A stretch of DNA of 18,525 nt from Cyanobacteriota bacterium (GCA_027483425.1 JAIXUR010000408.1:1-18525); one strand, 5' to 3'; positions 5,748-13,719 are shown, counted from the first letter of the stretch. Numbers and translations are program-made. Notes: generated by a model from the letters alone, not told the origin.

Positions 5748-7151
5748 ATGTCTTGGAAAACTGTGTCTACTGTGTCTACTGTGTCTAGATATCCTGAAAT
5801 AGAGTCAAACGATTACGAGCCTTCATCGGGGCTATCTCTGCCCCAGGCTCAACAAGTTATCTACGGTTTTTTGTTGGAAATTGTTAAAATCTGGCATCCA
5901 GAGGATGTTCTGGATGAATTTCGGCATCTTTTTATTCATCACACTGACTCAGTTAGTTCCCAAACCTTGCCAGCTCTGCATGTCATTCTCTTTGCTAATG
6001 ACGAAAAGGAATTCCGCAACACTATCAAGCGCTGTTGCTACATTCTTGTAAATAACTGGGAGGTGGCTCGTCAGTTTGGCGCTATTCAATCTCTGGTTGC
6101 TCTGTTTTCTGATCAGCTGATTCAGCGCCGCACCCTATCCCCGACCCTAAAGCGACTACGCAGCTGGCTGATCAGTTTTGTTCAGAGCGACGATTTTGAA
6201 GAATTGCGGTTATTTGCGGCTCGCTACACCGAGGAGCGAACTCTCAATCGTCCTGGTGAATGGGCGACTCGCTATACCTCTTACCTGGTAGTGCCTCAGT
6301 ATGTCAATGAGGCTAATTCTATTGAGCAGCGCCAGGCAGCGCGATCGCTTTCTCGTCGCCTCAAGGATAAATTCAAGCTTGATTTAGCCATCTATACCGC
6401 CTACAGTCAGTCGGGACGGACCCACGGACGACCGTTGCAAAATCCAACCGTTTTAGGCGATAGTGCCCTGCGCCTGGTCAAAGCCATTGTGGCCAAGCGG
6501 GGCGAGTTTGGCTATAAAAATCTGGCCCGCATGTTTTGGGAACAGGTCAAAGAAGGCACCTACGGTGAATTTAAAAGGAGCCTAACGAGGTATCTGTTCT
6601 ATACTCTCAGCGGCAATCCAATTTCGAGGCAAATTCAGGAGGCCCTCGACGCGCAGTTGACGGATCTATACACCGAATTTGAGGCCCAGTCTCTTGATCC
6701 ATCCCTTGTGCTTCGCACCAGCAATCGAGTGATTGACTACCTAATGATGGAGGAGGATCAACCGTCATCGCTGTTCTCACTAGTGCTGTCCCAAGGTAAT
6801 GCCCTTACCCTGGCCATTATTTTGCTCAAATTGGTGTTGGTATCGCGTCGGTCTCTGCCCTACTTAGAGGCTAAAATTGCCAATCTGATTCGCTACTATG
6901 AACAATTTCCCCAGAGTGAATGTCAGTGGGTGATCAATTTTTTAGAAGTTTTTCAGATTACCTTTGCCATCTATGCTGAGGATACTGAGTACAACCTGGT
7001 TAAGGTATCTTCCCCCCCTGACCCAGCCGAGATGACGGCTGTCTCTGAACCACAGGGTTTGGAGACTTTTCGGGTTTTCTCTCAGACCTTGGATCAACCC
7101 CCACAGTTTCCTCCAGAGAAGCCATCGCAGCAGAAACCCGGCGTTGGGTAA
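5748..7151 (+). CDS. Conserved-looking cyanobacterial protein of unknown function, 467 aa
   Basis: I do not recognise a named family. The protein is soluble (no signal peptide, no clear membrane segment) and appears largely alpha-helical, with helices rich in Leu, Arg and Glu across about 30-430. The N-terminus holds a TVS-TVS-TVS run encoded by three 9-bp tandem repeats (5762-5788). The last about 60 residues are Pro/Gln-rich and probably disordered. A central segment (about 190-300: YVNEANSIEQRQAARSLSRR, then KFKLDLAIYTAYSQSG) is strongly basic and might bind nucleic acid or act as a scaffold, which is speculation. The ATG at 5748 follows GGGAATGA, a modest ribosome site. The MITE ends 103 bp upstream, so its promoter may lie next to or within the element. 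The stop is only 10 bp from the convergent larC stop. Confidence 0.75.
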   Translation: MSWKTVSTVSTVSRYPEIESNDYEPSSGLSLPQAQQVIYGFLLEIVKIWHPEDVLDEFRHLFIHHTDSVSSQTLPALHVILFANDEKEFRNTIKRCCYILVNNWEVARQFGAIQSLVALFSDQLIQRRTLSPTLKRLRSWLISFVQSDDFEELRLFAARYTEERTLNRPGEWATRYTSYLVVPQYVNEANSIEQRQAARSLSRRLKDKFKLDLAIYTAYSQSGRTHGRPLQNPTVLGDSALRLVKAIVAKRGEFGYKNLARMFWEQVKEGTYGEFKRSLTRYLFYTLSGNPISRQIQEALDAQLTDLYTEFEAQSLDPSLVLRTSNRVIDYLMMEEDQPSSLFSLVLSQGNALTLAIILLKLVLVSRRSLPYLEAKIANLIRYYEQFPQSECQWVINFLEVFQITFAIYAEDTEYNLVKVSSPPDPAEMTAVSEPQGLETFRVFSQTLDQPPQFPPEKPSQQKPGVG

Positions 7152-7161
7152 GGGCCGGGTT

Positions 7162-8622
7162 TTAGGGGTTGGTTGACTGAGCCGGCTGACTATACCAGGT
7201 GCTCAGGGCTGTCTGGTAGATGGTTTGCCAGGGAAGGTCGTGGTGGCGAGCTAGCGCCGCGCAGTCTTCGTACTCTGGGTGGGCGTTGAGCAGGGTCTGG
7301 GTCCGGGGATGATAGGCTAGCTTGATATTCACGGGGCCGTAGGCGGTTTGGAGGGTCTGGATATGGCGGGGGAGCACCCATCGCTGTTGGGCTTGGCGAC
7401 GAATGCCCAAGGTAGGAGTCTCAGCAAATAGGATATCCAGGCAGCGAGGTTCGTCGGTAGGGCGGCATAGGGCGGTAATCAGCAAGCCTGGCCGTGATTT
7501 TTTCATGGCGATGGGCTGGGTGAATACGTCTAACGCTCCAGCCGCAAAGAGGCGTTCATGGAGATAGCCCACGGCCTGGGGCACCATGTCATCGACTTGC
7601 GTCTCCAGTAACGTAATTGTGTCTGCGTCATAGGGGGTGACAGGTGGTGAAAGGGTGGCCGTGGCCAGTTGCCCCAGGCCTGGTTCTGATTCTGGCTTTG
7701 ATTCTGATTCTGGCCAAGGTGTCCCTGGGGTTGAGCCTAGGTAGCTCTCGCCAACCCACAGTCGCAGCATGTTGGGCACCGGCAGCGATTTGCCCCCAGC
7801 CCCTAGCCCGGTACGCTGTAGGGTCATGGCTGGAGGGTCGCCAAAGCGATCGGCTAGGGCGGTAGCGATCGCCGCTCCCGTCGGGGTCACCAGTTCTCCC
7901 GTCAACCCATTGCTATAAAGGGGAACCTGGCGGTGTTCTAGCAGCTTGAGTACCGCTGGAGCGGGCACCGGCAACCAGCCATGGGCCGCCCTGACCTGGC
8001 CGCGGCCGATCGGTAACGGTGAGCAGATCAGGGTCTCTATCCCCAGGTAGTCGAGTCCCAGGCAGGTGCCGACAATATCGACAATGGCGTCAGTGGCCCC
8101 CACCTCATGGAAATGAACCTGGTCTACCGGAATGCCATGGACAGCGGCCTCGGCCTCGGCTAGGCGACGAAACACCGCTAGGCTCCAGGCGCGGGCCCGA
8201 TCGGGCAGATTGGCCTGGGTGATGATCTGCTCAATCGTGGGTAAGTTCCGCGTAGGGGCAGCCCCAGGGACGCTAGGGGCCACTGGATGGGCGTGACCGT
8301 CATCACCATGGGCGTGGTCATTACCATGGGCGTGATCATCGCCGTGGACGTGATTACGGTGAGTATGGCCGTGATGGGAAGGGGAAGGTGCAGGATCTCC
8401 CGTAACATTCCCAGGCACAGATTTTAGGTGAACCTGGGCATGGAGGGCGCGTAGCCCCTGGCGATGGGTAGGGGTAACCGTCAGGGTGAATTCATCGTCT
8501 AGCCCCAGGTTGGCCAATTGCCCTTGCAGGTAGGCCAGAGAAACACCCGCATCGACCAGGGCCGCTAAACACATATCCCCCGCGATGCCAGAGGGGCAGT
8601 CAAGGTAAGCTATCGTTTTCAA
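7162..8622 (-). CDS. larC: LarC, nickel-pincer cofactor biosynthesis protein
   Basis: LarC inserts nickel into the pyridinium dithiocarboxylate mononucleotide made by LarB and LarE, in a CTP-dependent cyclometallase reaction, giving the cofactor of lactate racemase and related epimerases. The N-terminal signature IAYLDCPSGIAGDMCLAAL and the VHFHEVGATDAIVDIVG motif are clear. A flexible His-rich loop at about 83-112 (HHGHTHRNHVHGDDHAHG and following) is typical for metal delivery and is coded by imperfect 18-bp repeats. LarC is continuous here, not split by a frameshift as in Lactobacillus. I set the start at a TTG (8622), giving 486 residues. The frame runs further, but would overlap the divergent gene starting at 8651. 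LarB, LarE and LarA are absent from the window. Confidence 0.9.
   Translation of the reverse strand: MKTIAYLDCPSGIAGDMCLAALVDAGVSLAYLQGQLANLGLDDEFTLTVTPTHRQGLRALHAQVHLKSVPGNVTGDPAPSPSHHGHTHRNHVHGDDHAHGNDHAHGDDGHAHPVAPSVPGAAPTRNLPTIEQIITQANLPDRARAWSLAVFRRLAEAEAAVHGIPVDQVHFHEVGATDAIVDIVGTCLGLDYLGIETLICSPLPIGRGQVRAAHGWLPVPAPAVLKLLEHRQVPLYSNGLTGELVTPTGAAIATALADRFGDPPAMTLQRTGLGAGGKSLPVPNMLRLWVGESYLGSTPGTPWPESESKPESEPGLGQLATATLSPPVTPYDADTITLLETQVDDMVPQAVGYLHERLFAAGALDVFTQPIAMKKSRPGLLITALCRPTDEPRCLDILFAETPTLGIRRQAQQRWVLPRHIQTLQTAYGPVNIKLAYHPRTQTLLNAHPEYEDCAALARHHDLPWQTIYQTALSTWYSQPAQSTNP
8307..8360. repeat. 18-bp imperfect tandem repeats in larC coding the His-rich loop
   Basis: Three successive units start at 8307 (CATGGGCGTGGTCATTAC), 8325 (CATGGGCGTGATCATCGC) and 8343 (CGTGGACGTGATTACGGT). 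A diverged copy lies just before them. They encode the alternating His/Asp/Gly stretch of LarC, so copy number could vary without frameshift. Confidence 0.7.
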
Positions 8623-8650
8623 CAGAGCAACGGAAACGGGGACAGGGGCA

Positions 8651-9301
8651 ATGGCAACAGTGTATAAGCTACATCCTGACAATCCACAGGGCCGCAAGGT
8701 CGAGGCTATTGCCGCCGCACTGCGGCAGGGGGCGGTGGCCCTTTACCCTACAGACACAGTCTACGCCATCGGTTGTGACCTCAACCATAGGGGAGCGGTA
8801 CAGCGGGTGCGTCAGCTCAAGCAGTTGGCCAACGAGAAACCCCTGACGTTTTTATGTGCGTCGTTATCGAACATTGCCGATTACGCCATGGTCAGCGATG
8901 GGGCCTACCGATTGATTCGGCGGTTGGTGCCGGGGCCGTTTACGTTTTTGCTGCCGGCTACTCGCCAGGTGCCACGCCTGGTGATGAATCCTAAACGACG
9001 GACTACGGGCATTCGAGTGCCCGATCATGCTGTTTGTTTAGCCCTGATGGAGGCGCTGCAAAATCCGGTGATTTCCACCTCAGCCCTAACCCTGCTGCCC
9101 GAGGTGGAAAAGGACCACTCTGTTGACAAAATGGCGATGTTTGACACCCTGGAAAAGCTGGTAGACGTAATTGTTGATGACGACCAGCCGCTCACCTACG
9201 AGGTATCGACCATTCTCGACATGGAGGGGGAAACCCCGCTCATCCTGCGCCAGGGGCTGGGCTGGGAAGTGGCCCTAGATTGGGGAGCTCAGGTCGTTTG
9301 A
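8651..9301 (+). CDS. TsaC/YrdC/YciO-family L-threonylcarbamoyladenylate synthase-like protein
   Basis: This 216-residue protein belongs to the YrdC/Sua5 fold that makes L-threonylcarbamoyl-AMP from threonine, bicarbonate and ATP for the t6A37 modification of ANN-decoding tRNAs. Motifs seen are LYPTDTVYAIGCD (31-43), KQLANEKPLTF (57-67), PGPFTFLLPAT (94-104), KRRTTGIRVPDH (115-126) and STSA (142-145). Together these form the nucleotide and threonine pocket. The length and the RRTTGIRVPDH variant favour the YciO-like branch, whose exact cellular role is less settled than TsaC itself. The ATG at 8651 follows an AGGGG ribosome site. Only 28 bp separate it from the divergent larC start, so the two promoters must overlap the opposite genes. 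Confidence 0.88.
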   Translation: MATVYKLHPDNPQGRKVEAIAAALRQGAVALYPTDTVYAIGCDLNHRGAVQRVRQLKQLANEKPLTFLCASLSNIADYAMVSDGAYRLIRRLVPGPFTFLLPATRQVPRLVMNPKRRTTGIRVPDHAVCLALMEALQNPVISTSALTLLPEVEKDHSVDKMAMFDTLEKLVDVIVDDDQPLTYEVSTILDMEGETPLILRQGLGWEVALDWGAQVV

Positions 9302-9354
9302 GGCGATCGCCCCGCCGGTCAACGCCTTCACCCCCACGCCGCAATACGCTGCCC

Positions 9355-9407
9355 CCAGGGGACATCTCCAGGGGACATTCCTAGGGGGATATCCCTAGGG
9401 GCAACTG
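9355..9407. repeat. Four 13-14 bp degenerate tandem repeats upstream of hetZ
   Basis: Units start at 9355 (CCAGGGGACATCT), 9368 (CCAGGGGACATTC), 9381 (CTAGGGGGATATCC) and 9395 (CTAGGGGCAACTG). The last two also form a near-palindrome (CCTAGGG/CCCTAGG at 9380-9386 and 9393-9399). They lie 136-188 bp before the hetZ start, and a small GCCTG-ACGG-CAGGC hairpin (9473-9486) lies closer. They may be regulatory or simply a minisatellite. Confidence 0.55.
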
Positions 9408-9542
9408 ATCAACTGGCACACCCCTTAAGAAAAAACAGCGCCGCAACTCGAGGTACATGACAACCCACTGACGCCTGACGGCAGGCTAATTGGTCGGGTT
9501 AGTGATTCGCTATTTCGGTGTCGTTGTTAGGATTGGGTAACT

Positions 9543-10778
9543 ATGAAGACCGCATCTACCCGCTTTACCATGCCCCCATCGTCCCCCGCCCCCCAACCCC
9601 CAGACCCATTGCCCCAGACGGCGGAGCCGGAGTCTACCGTTGCTACCCTGATCCAAGACCTGTTCATGGACCACCTGAAGCGTCGCCCCGGCGGCATAGA
9701 CGGGGTGATGGGTCGGCTCACCGGAGAAATTGATCGGATCTGCACGATGAGCGATCGCATTCAGCGATCGGGCGATGTCACCCACTGGCAGACATCCCTC
9801 GTCCGCCACCGGGTCGGTAAATGCCTGTCCTACTACGATATGGGGTCGAATCGGGGCCGAATAGAACTGCACAGCAGCCTGAGCGCCATTGTCTATCGCC
9901 ATGTGGCTCCCCAGGGTAGCCACCTCGGGTTTAAGGGACGTTGCGCCCTGCTCGAAGACTTTATGCAGACGTTTTACATCGAGGTGCTAGGTGCCTTTCG
10001 CCGGGAGCACGATCTGCCTCCGACCTATACCCCCCGCACCCAGCTGGAACTGGCTGAATACATGGCCTTTAGCGAACAGTATGCGAAGCGGCGCATTGCC
10101 CTGAGGGGCGGGCACACTCAGCAGCTGATTGTGCTGCGGGCCCAAGCCTTTAGTCGTCGACAGCCCAACGAAACCTCGGTGGATATGGCCTTGGTGAGCG
10201 AGGGGGCCAAGACCGAAGCGGCCGAAGCCCATGCCCGTAGCTCGGTCGTCAAGCAGATGCGGGAGAAAATGATGGCCGAGGGAGATGATCCGGGCGATGG
10301 GGTGATGCGCGATCGCGTCGTCAATACCCTCGTGCAGTACCTCAAGGCCCAAAACCAGACCGACTGTATTGACTACCTGGTGCTCAAACTTCAGGACTGC
10401 TCAGCGGCAGAAATCGATGAAATTTTAGGCCTCTCAGCCCGGGAGCGTGACTACCTACAGCAGCGGTTTAAGTACCACATCGAAAAATTTTCGCAGCAGC
10501 ACGAGTGGGAACTCGTGCACCAGTGGCTAGGGGCCAACCTGGAATCCCGCCTGGGCATGACCCCCACTGAATGGACCGATTTTCTCGCTACCCTGACAGC
10601 AGACTACCGTCGCTTTATCACCCTCAAACAGATCCAGCCCACCGATACGACGCTCACCGATGAGGCGATCGCCCAGACCCTGGGCTGGACTCCAAAAAAG
10701 GTGCAGCGCAACTGGACCAAGCTACTGAAGCTGGCCTGGAGCTATCGCAACCAATCTCGGGGGGCTGAGCCTACCTAG
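9543..10778 (+). CDS. hetZ: HetZ-family regulator
   Basis: The 411-residue product aligns by memory with HetZ, a DNA-binding protein required early in heterocyst differentiation in Anabaena and present in many filamentous cyanobacteria that make no heterocysts. Recognisable conserved blocks are RICTMSDRIQRSGDV, CLSYYDMGSNRGRIELHSSLSAIVYR, LELAEYMAFSEQYAKRRI and QLIVLRAQAFSRRQPNETSVD. Also present are the helix-turn-helix-like segments IDEILGLSARERDYLQQRFKYH and IAQTLGWTPKKVQRNWTKLL near the C-terminus. The N-terminal about 30 residues are Pro-rich and variable. In Anabaena patU lies beside hetZ; here no patU is present, and the next gene is a convergent response regulator 32 bp away. The ATG at 9543 has AGGA about 11 nt upstream. 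Confidence 0.88.
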   Translation: MKTASTRFTMPPSSPAPQPPDPLPQTAEPESTVATLIQDLFMDHLKRRPGGIDGVMGRLTGEIDRICTMSDRIQRSGDVTHWQTSLVRHRVGKCLSYYDMGSNRGRIELHSSLSAIVYRHVAPQGSHLGFKGRCALLEDFMQTFYIEVLGAFRREHDLPPTYTPRTQLELAEYMAFSEQYAKRRIALRGGHTQQLIVLRAQAFSRRQPNETSVDMALVSEGAKTEAAEAHARSSVVKQMREKMMAEGDDPGDGVMRDRVVNTLVQYLKAQNQTDCIDYLVLKLQDCSAAEIDEILGLSARERDYLQQRFKYHIEKFSQQHEWELVHQWLGANLESRLGMTPTEWTDFLATLTADYRRFITLKQIQPTDTTLTDEAIAQTLGWTPKKVQRNWTKLLKLAWSYRNQSRGAEPT

Positions 10779-10810
10779 CGCCTGTTATACCGGATTATTC
10801 AGGGTGACAT

Positions 10811-11527
10811 CTAGCCCGCCAAGGCCTCTTCTCCCATCCCCGGTGGCTCAAACTTGTAGCCCACCCCACGGACGGTTTGAATCAGGGCTGGTTGGGTTGT
10901 ATCTTTCTCAATTTTTTTGCGGATTTGGCCGACATGCACATCGACGACCCGTTGATCACCGACGTAGTCGTAGTCCCAAACCTTCTGAATCAGTTCTGCC
11001 CGTCGCCATACGCGCCCAGGATGGCTGGCCAAAAAATGCAGCAGATCAAACTCTAGGGCCGTCAGGGGAACCATTTCATCGTTGAGCATGACTTCTCGGC
11101 GCACCGGGTCAATGGCCAAACTATTGAAGGTCAAGCACTGTTGCTCTGCCGCCGTTACCGGCCGCTGGCGCTTGAGAATGGCACCGACTCGCACCTCCAG
11201 TTCACCTAGACTAAACGGCTTGGTGAGGTAGTCGTCAGCCCCTTCGTGGAAGCCACGGATTTTGTCAGACTCGTCGGTGCGACTGGTCAGCATCAACACA
11301 AACACGCCAGTACGCGCCTGCATCTCCTTACAGAGATCGTAGCCATTGGTATCGGGCAGGTTAAGGTCGAGAATGACCAGGTCAGGGGTAAACTGCTCAA
11401 ACACCACCAGGGCTTTTTTGCCGTCCTCTGCCGACTCCATCTCATAGTTTTGCTTGGCCAGGAACCGATGAATCAGGTTGCGAATTGCCGGGTCATCATC
11501 GACAACGAGGATCTTGGCTTCCGCCAT
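10811..11527 (-). CDS. OmpR/PhoB-family response regulator
   Basis: This 238-residue two-component regulator acts in the cytoplasm on DNA. The receiver domain (about 4-120) has the acidic pocket DDD at 10-12, phospho-acceptor Asp54 (VILDLNLP), Thr81 and Lys103 (LTKPF). The winged-helix DNA-binding domain covers about 138-232, with VPLTALEFDLLHFLASHPGRVWRRAELI and VDVHVGQIRKKIE, ending in RGVGYKFEPP. AAAGG lies 8 nt before the ATG. No histidine kinase is encoded nearby, so it is an orphan by context. It is not close enough to RpaA, RpaB or NblR as I remember them for a symbol. A 42-nt hairpin lies in its upstream region. Confidence 0.92.
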   Translation of the reverse strand: MAEAKILVVDDDPAIRNLIHRFLAKQNYEMESAEDGKKALVVFEQFTPDLVILDLNLPDTNGYDLCKEMQARTGVFVLMLTSRTDESDKIRGFHEGADDYLTKPFSLGELEVRVGAILKRQRPVTAAEQQCLTFNSLAIDPVRREVMLNDEMVPLTALEFDLLHFLASHPGRVWRRAELIQKVWDYDYVGDQRVVDVHVGQIRKKIEKDTTQPALIQTVRGVGYKFEPPGMGEEALAG

Positions 11528-11581
11528 AGTCGTACCTTTCTGTAAATTGACTGGTCAGGGGATTGATCAGGAACCCTCGAA

Positions 11582-11623
11582 ACGTTGGCTCAGAACCGCC
11601 GTCGCGACGGCGCAGCCCAACGT
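11582..11623. promoter_or_regulatory. Strong inverted repeat upstream of the response regulator gene
   Basis: ACGTTGG (11582-11588) pairs with CCAACGT (11617-11623), enclosing the perfect 16-bp palindrome CGCCGTCGCGACGGCG (11597-11612). It lies 55-96 bp upstream of the response-regulator start and 131 bp beyond the rhomboid stop. On the leftward strand no T tract follows, so it does not look like the rhomboid terminator. An operator or a 5'-leader hairpin is more likely. Confidence 0.5.
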
Positions 11624-11754
11624 CTTTCTAGTGCTTTTCACACACTTTTTACCGTATCAGCCATAAAACAATAAATAATTCCATAGCTTACTCGAGAACT
11701 TTATGAAGTTACCACCCCAGGGCCCAACTCCAGCCTCTCGCTCTATCCCCTCGG

Positions 11755-12456
11755 CTACCGGCCTGACCTAGACTTGGGCCCCATCAGCCCCAGCAGTGGC
11801 CCCAAAATGAGCCCAAACACAAAACCCCCAGAATGGGCCCAATAGGCCACCCCACCATCGCTCCAACTGGCCTCGCTGCTGAGGCTAGCCAGACTAAACA
11901 GGGCCTGCTGCACAAACCAAAACCCCAGGAAAAAAATAGCGGGCACCCGAATGGTGGTGAAAAAGATAATCAGTGGAATCAGGGTGACGATGTGGGCCCG
12001 AGGGAACCGGAGAATGTAGGCCCCCATCACCCCTGCGATCGCCCCGCTGGCCCCGACAGTCGGCACCGTTGAGGCGGGGTCAAACATCCACTGGGTAAGG
12101 CCCGCCAGCACCCCGCAGCCCAGGTAAAAAATCAAAAACCGGAGGTGTCCCAGCTGGTCTTCGATATTGTTGCCAAACACCCACAGGTAGAGTAGGTTCC
12201 CCCCCACGTGGAAAAAGCCCCCGTGGAGAAACTGGGAAGACACCAGGGTGATCCACTCGTAGGCCGGTGCCTCCAGCGCCCCCTGAAAGCTCTCGCTTAG
12301 CTGGGCGGGCACCAGGGCCCAAGCCTCAAACCAACGGTCTAGCCCGACCCGAGACAAGCCGAGCTGATATAAGAACACAGCGATATTCAACCCGATCAGT
12401 CCGTAGGTCACCACAGGGGTCGTGCTGACGGGGTTATCGTCACGGAGAGGAACCAC
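11755..12456 (-). CDS. Rhomboid-family intramembrane serine protease
   Basis: This 233-residue polytopic membrane protease cleaves substrate helices inside the membrane. The catalytic dyad is Ser137 in VGASGAIAG and His208 in YWAHSGGFVFG. The oxyanion residues His83 and Asn87 sit in FLHGGFFHVGGNLLYLWVFGNNIED, the classic first conserved loop-helix. About six to seven membrane segments cover 16-222. The start is GTG (12456), with an AGG-containing site upstream. It lies 46 bp downstream of the LD-carboxypeptidase gene on the same strand, suggesting cotranscription in a cell-envelope unit. The substrate is unknown. Confidence 0.92.
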   Translation of the reverse strand: MVPLRDDNPVSTTPVVTYGLIGLNIAVFLYQLGLSRVGLDRWFEAWALVPAQLSESFQGALEAPAYEWITLVSSQFLHGGFFHVGGNLLYLWVFGNNIEDQLGHLRFLIFYLGCGVLAGLTQWMFDPASTVPTVGASGAIAGVMGAYILRFPRAHIVTLIPLIIFFTTIRVPAIFFLGFWFVQQALFSLASLSSEASWSDGGVAYWAHSGGFVFGLILGPLLGLMGPKSRSGR

Positions 12457-12502
12457 GGCTATACCTAAGGGATGACCTTGATGACCTTATTGTCGCGTGA
12501 CT

Positions 12503-13450
12503 TTAGGGTAAAGACGTTGGGTCAGTTGGCAGAATGTCGAGAGTTCCCCTGTCACCGTCCAGGCGAGCCAGGGATCCTAGGGGCAGGGCGGCATTGGCAC
12601 CGTCGTGGCCAAAGGGCAGATCCGAGACCACCGGAATGCCCAGATCGCCCAGGCGATCGCGCAGTACCGCTGCCACCGTAAAACTGGGCACCCCCTCAGA
12701 CGGCTCACAGCGGCTAAATCGCCCCAGGGCAATGCCACTAACCCCGGCCAATTTGCCCGCCATGCGCCAGTGGGTGAGCATGCGATCGATGCGGTAGGGG
12801 GCTTCGGTGACATCTTCAAAGGCCAGAATGGCCCCCCTCAGATCGGGTTCGTGGGACGTGCCCAAAAGATGGGTGGCCACCGTCAGGTTCGCCGGCCAAA
12901 GGCGGCCCAGGGCGCTGCCTCCCCCCCACCCCTGCCCCAGCAAAGACGGCAGAGGGTGACCCATCACTAGATGCTTGAGCCGCTGCCGCGACCAGTCGGG
13001 TTCGGCGGCTACCGTCGTGATCAGCGGCCCGTGCACACCCACCCACCCCTGGCGACCCAGGCTCCACAGCAGGCTGGTGATATCTGAAAACCCAATCAGC
13101 CACTTGCCAGGCAGTGCCTCGGGCCAGCGCCATTGCTCCAGTAGCCGCGTGCCGCCGTAGCCGCCCCGAGCGCAGAGAATGCCCTGACAAGCGCCATCGG
13201 CTAGGGCCTGACCCAGCTGGTGGCGACGGCAGTCATCTGACCCCGCCAAGTAGCCCCACTGGTCATCGACACCGGGGCTGACCTCGACCTCAAAGCCCCA
13301 GCTGCGCCAGATCGCTAGGCCCTGGTTAAAGCTCTCTAGCTCCCTCAGGGCACCGCTGGGGGCGATTACCCGGAGGCGATCGCCCGGTTGCAGCGGCGGC
13401 GGATACCGCCATGGGGCGGGGGACTTAGTTTTGGCGGCATCTGCACTCAA
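12503..13450 (-). CDS. LD-carboxypeptidase (peptidase family S66, LdcA/MccF type)
   Basis: This 315-residue cytoplasmic enzyme should cleave the L-Lys(or DAP)-D-Ala bond of murein tetrapeptides during peptidoglycan recycling. The MccF branch of the family instead inactivates microcin C-like compounds. The triad is Ser122 in LIGFSDITSLLW, Glu212 in LAFEDVTEAPYRIDRML, and His282 in PFGHDGANAALPLG. ARGGYGGTRLL at 94-104 precedes the nucleophile as usual. The start is a TTG (13450), supported by GGGGGAG 8 nt upstream; no ATG fits in frame. It is divergent from the HLIP gene (67-bp gap), with the rhomboid gene downstream. I favour LdcA over MccF on envelope context, but this is not decisive. Confidence 0.9.
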   Translation of the reverse strand: MSADAAKTKSPAPWRYPPPLQPGDRLRVIAPSGALRELESFNQGLAIWRSWGFEVEVSPGVDDQWGYLAGSDDCRRHQLGQALADGACQGILCARGGYGGTRLLEQWRWPEALPGKWLIGFSDITSLLWSLGRQGWVGVHGPLITTVAAEPDWSRQRLKHLVMGHPLPSLLGQGWGGGSALGRLWPANLTVATHLLGTSHEPDLRGAILAFEDVTEAPYRIDRMLTHWRMAGKLAGVSGIALGRFSRCEPSEGVPSFTVAAVLRDRLGDLGIPVVSDLPFGHDGANAALPLGSLARLDGDRGTLDILPTDPTSLP

Positions 13451-13475
13451 CCCGGTAGCTCCCCCATAGATTCGG

Positions 13476-13500
13476 TATAATCTTAATAAAGCGTTACATC
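13476..13500 (+). promoter_or_regulatory. -10 box and HLR1-like element of the HLIP gene
   Basis: A perfect TATAAT (13476-13481) has no good -35. Immediately downstream is TTAATAAA-gc-GTTACATC (13483-13500), which matches the HLR1 pattern of two (G/T)TTACA(T/A)(T/A) octamers spaced by 2 bp at 6 of 8 and 7 of 8 positions. HLR1 is bound by RpaB, which controls high-light genes. A site overlapping the transcription start would fit repression under low light. Confidence 0.45.
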
Positions 13501-13517
13501 ATAACCCAAACAAACCC

Positions 13518-13676
13518 ATGGCCAAGACCCCCAACCAACCCGACACCCGCGAGTGGGGCTTTACCCCCGCCGCAGAATGCCTCAACGGCCGGTTAGCCAT
13601 GCTTGGCTTTGCCTTCGCCATCGTCATTGAAATGCTGAGTGGCGAGGGTGTGCTGCATTTTTTGAATCTGGTCTAG
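13518..13676 (+). CDS. hli: High-light-inducible protein (HLIP/SCP), 52 aa
   Basis: This short gene encodes 52 residues with a single membrane helix of the chlorophyll a/b-binding type. The core EWGFTPAAECLNGRLAMLGF (12-31) contains the Glu20...Asn23-Gly-Arg25 chlorophyll-binding motif, followed by helix residues FAIVIEML and the end GEGVLHFLNL typical of HLIPs. Such proteins bind chlorophyll and carotenoid, protect photosystem II assembly intermediates and quench excess energy in the thylakoid. The start ATG is the only one in frame. Position 21 is Cys, where many homologues have an aromatic or polar residue; I attach no function to this. It lies divergent to the LD-carboxypeptidase, with its own -10 box and HLR1-like site. 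Confidence 0.93.
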   Translation: MAKTPNQPDTREWGFTPAAECLNGRLAMLGFAFAIVIEMLSGEGVLHFLNLV

Positions 13677-13719
13677 GGGGTGAGGGGGTGGGTTGCTAGG
13701 TGGGTGAGTGGATGACAAG

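Noticed and set aside
12816..13190. 124-codon frame overlapping the LD-carboxypeptidase gene
   Set aside because: It is an alternative reading frame of a gene with an intact S66 catalytic triad.
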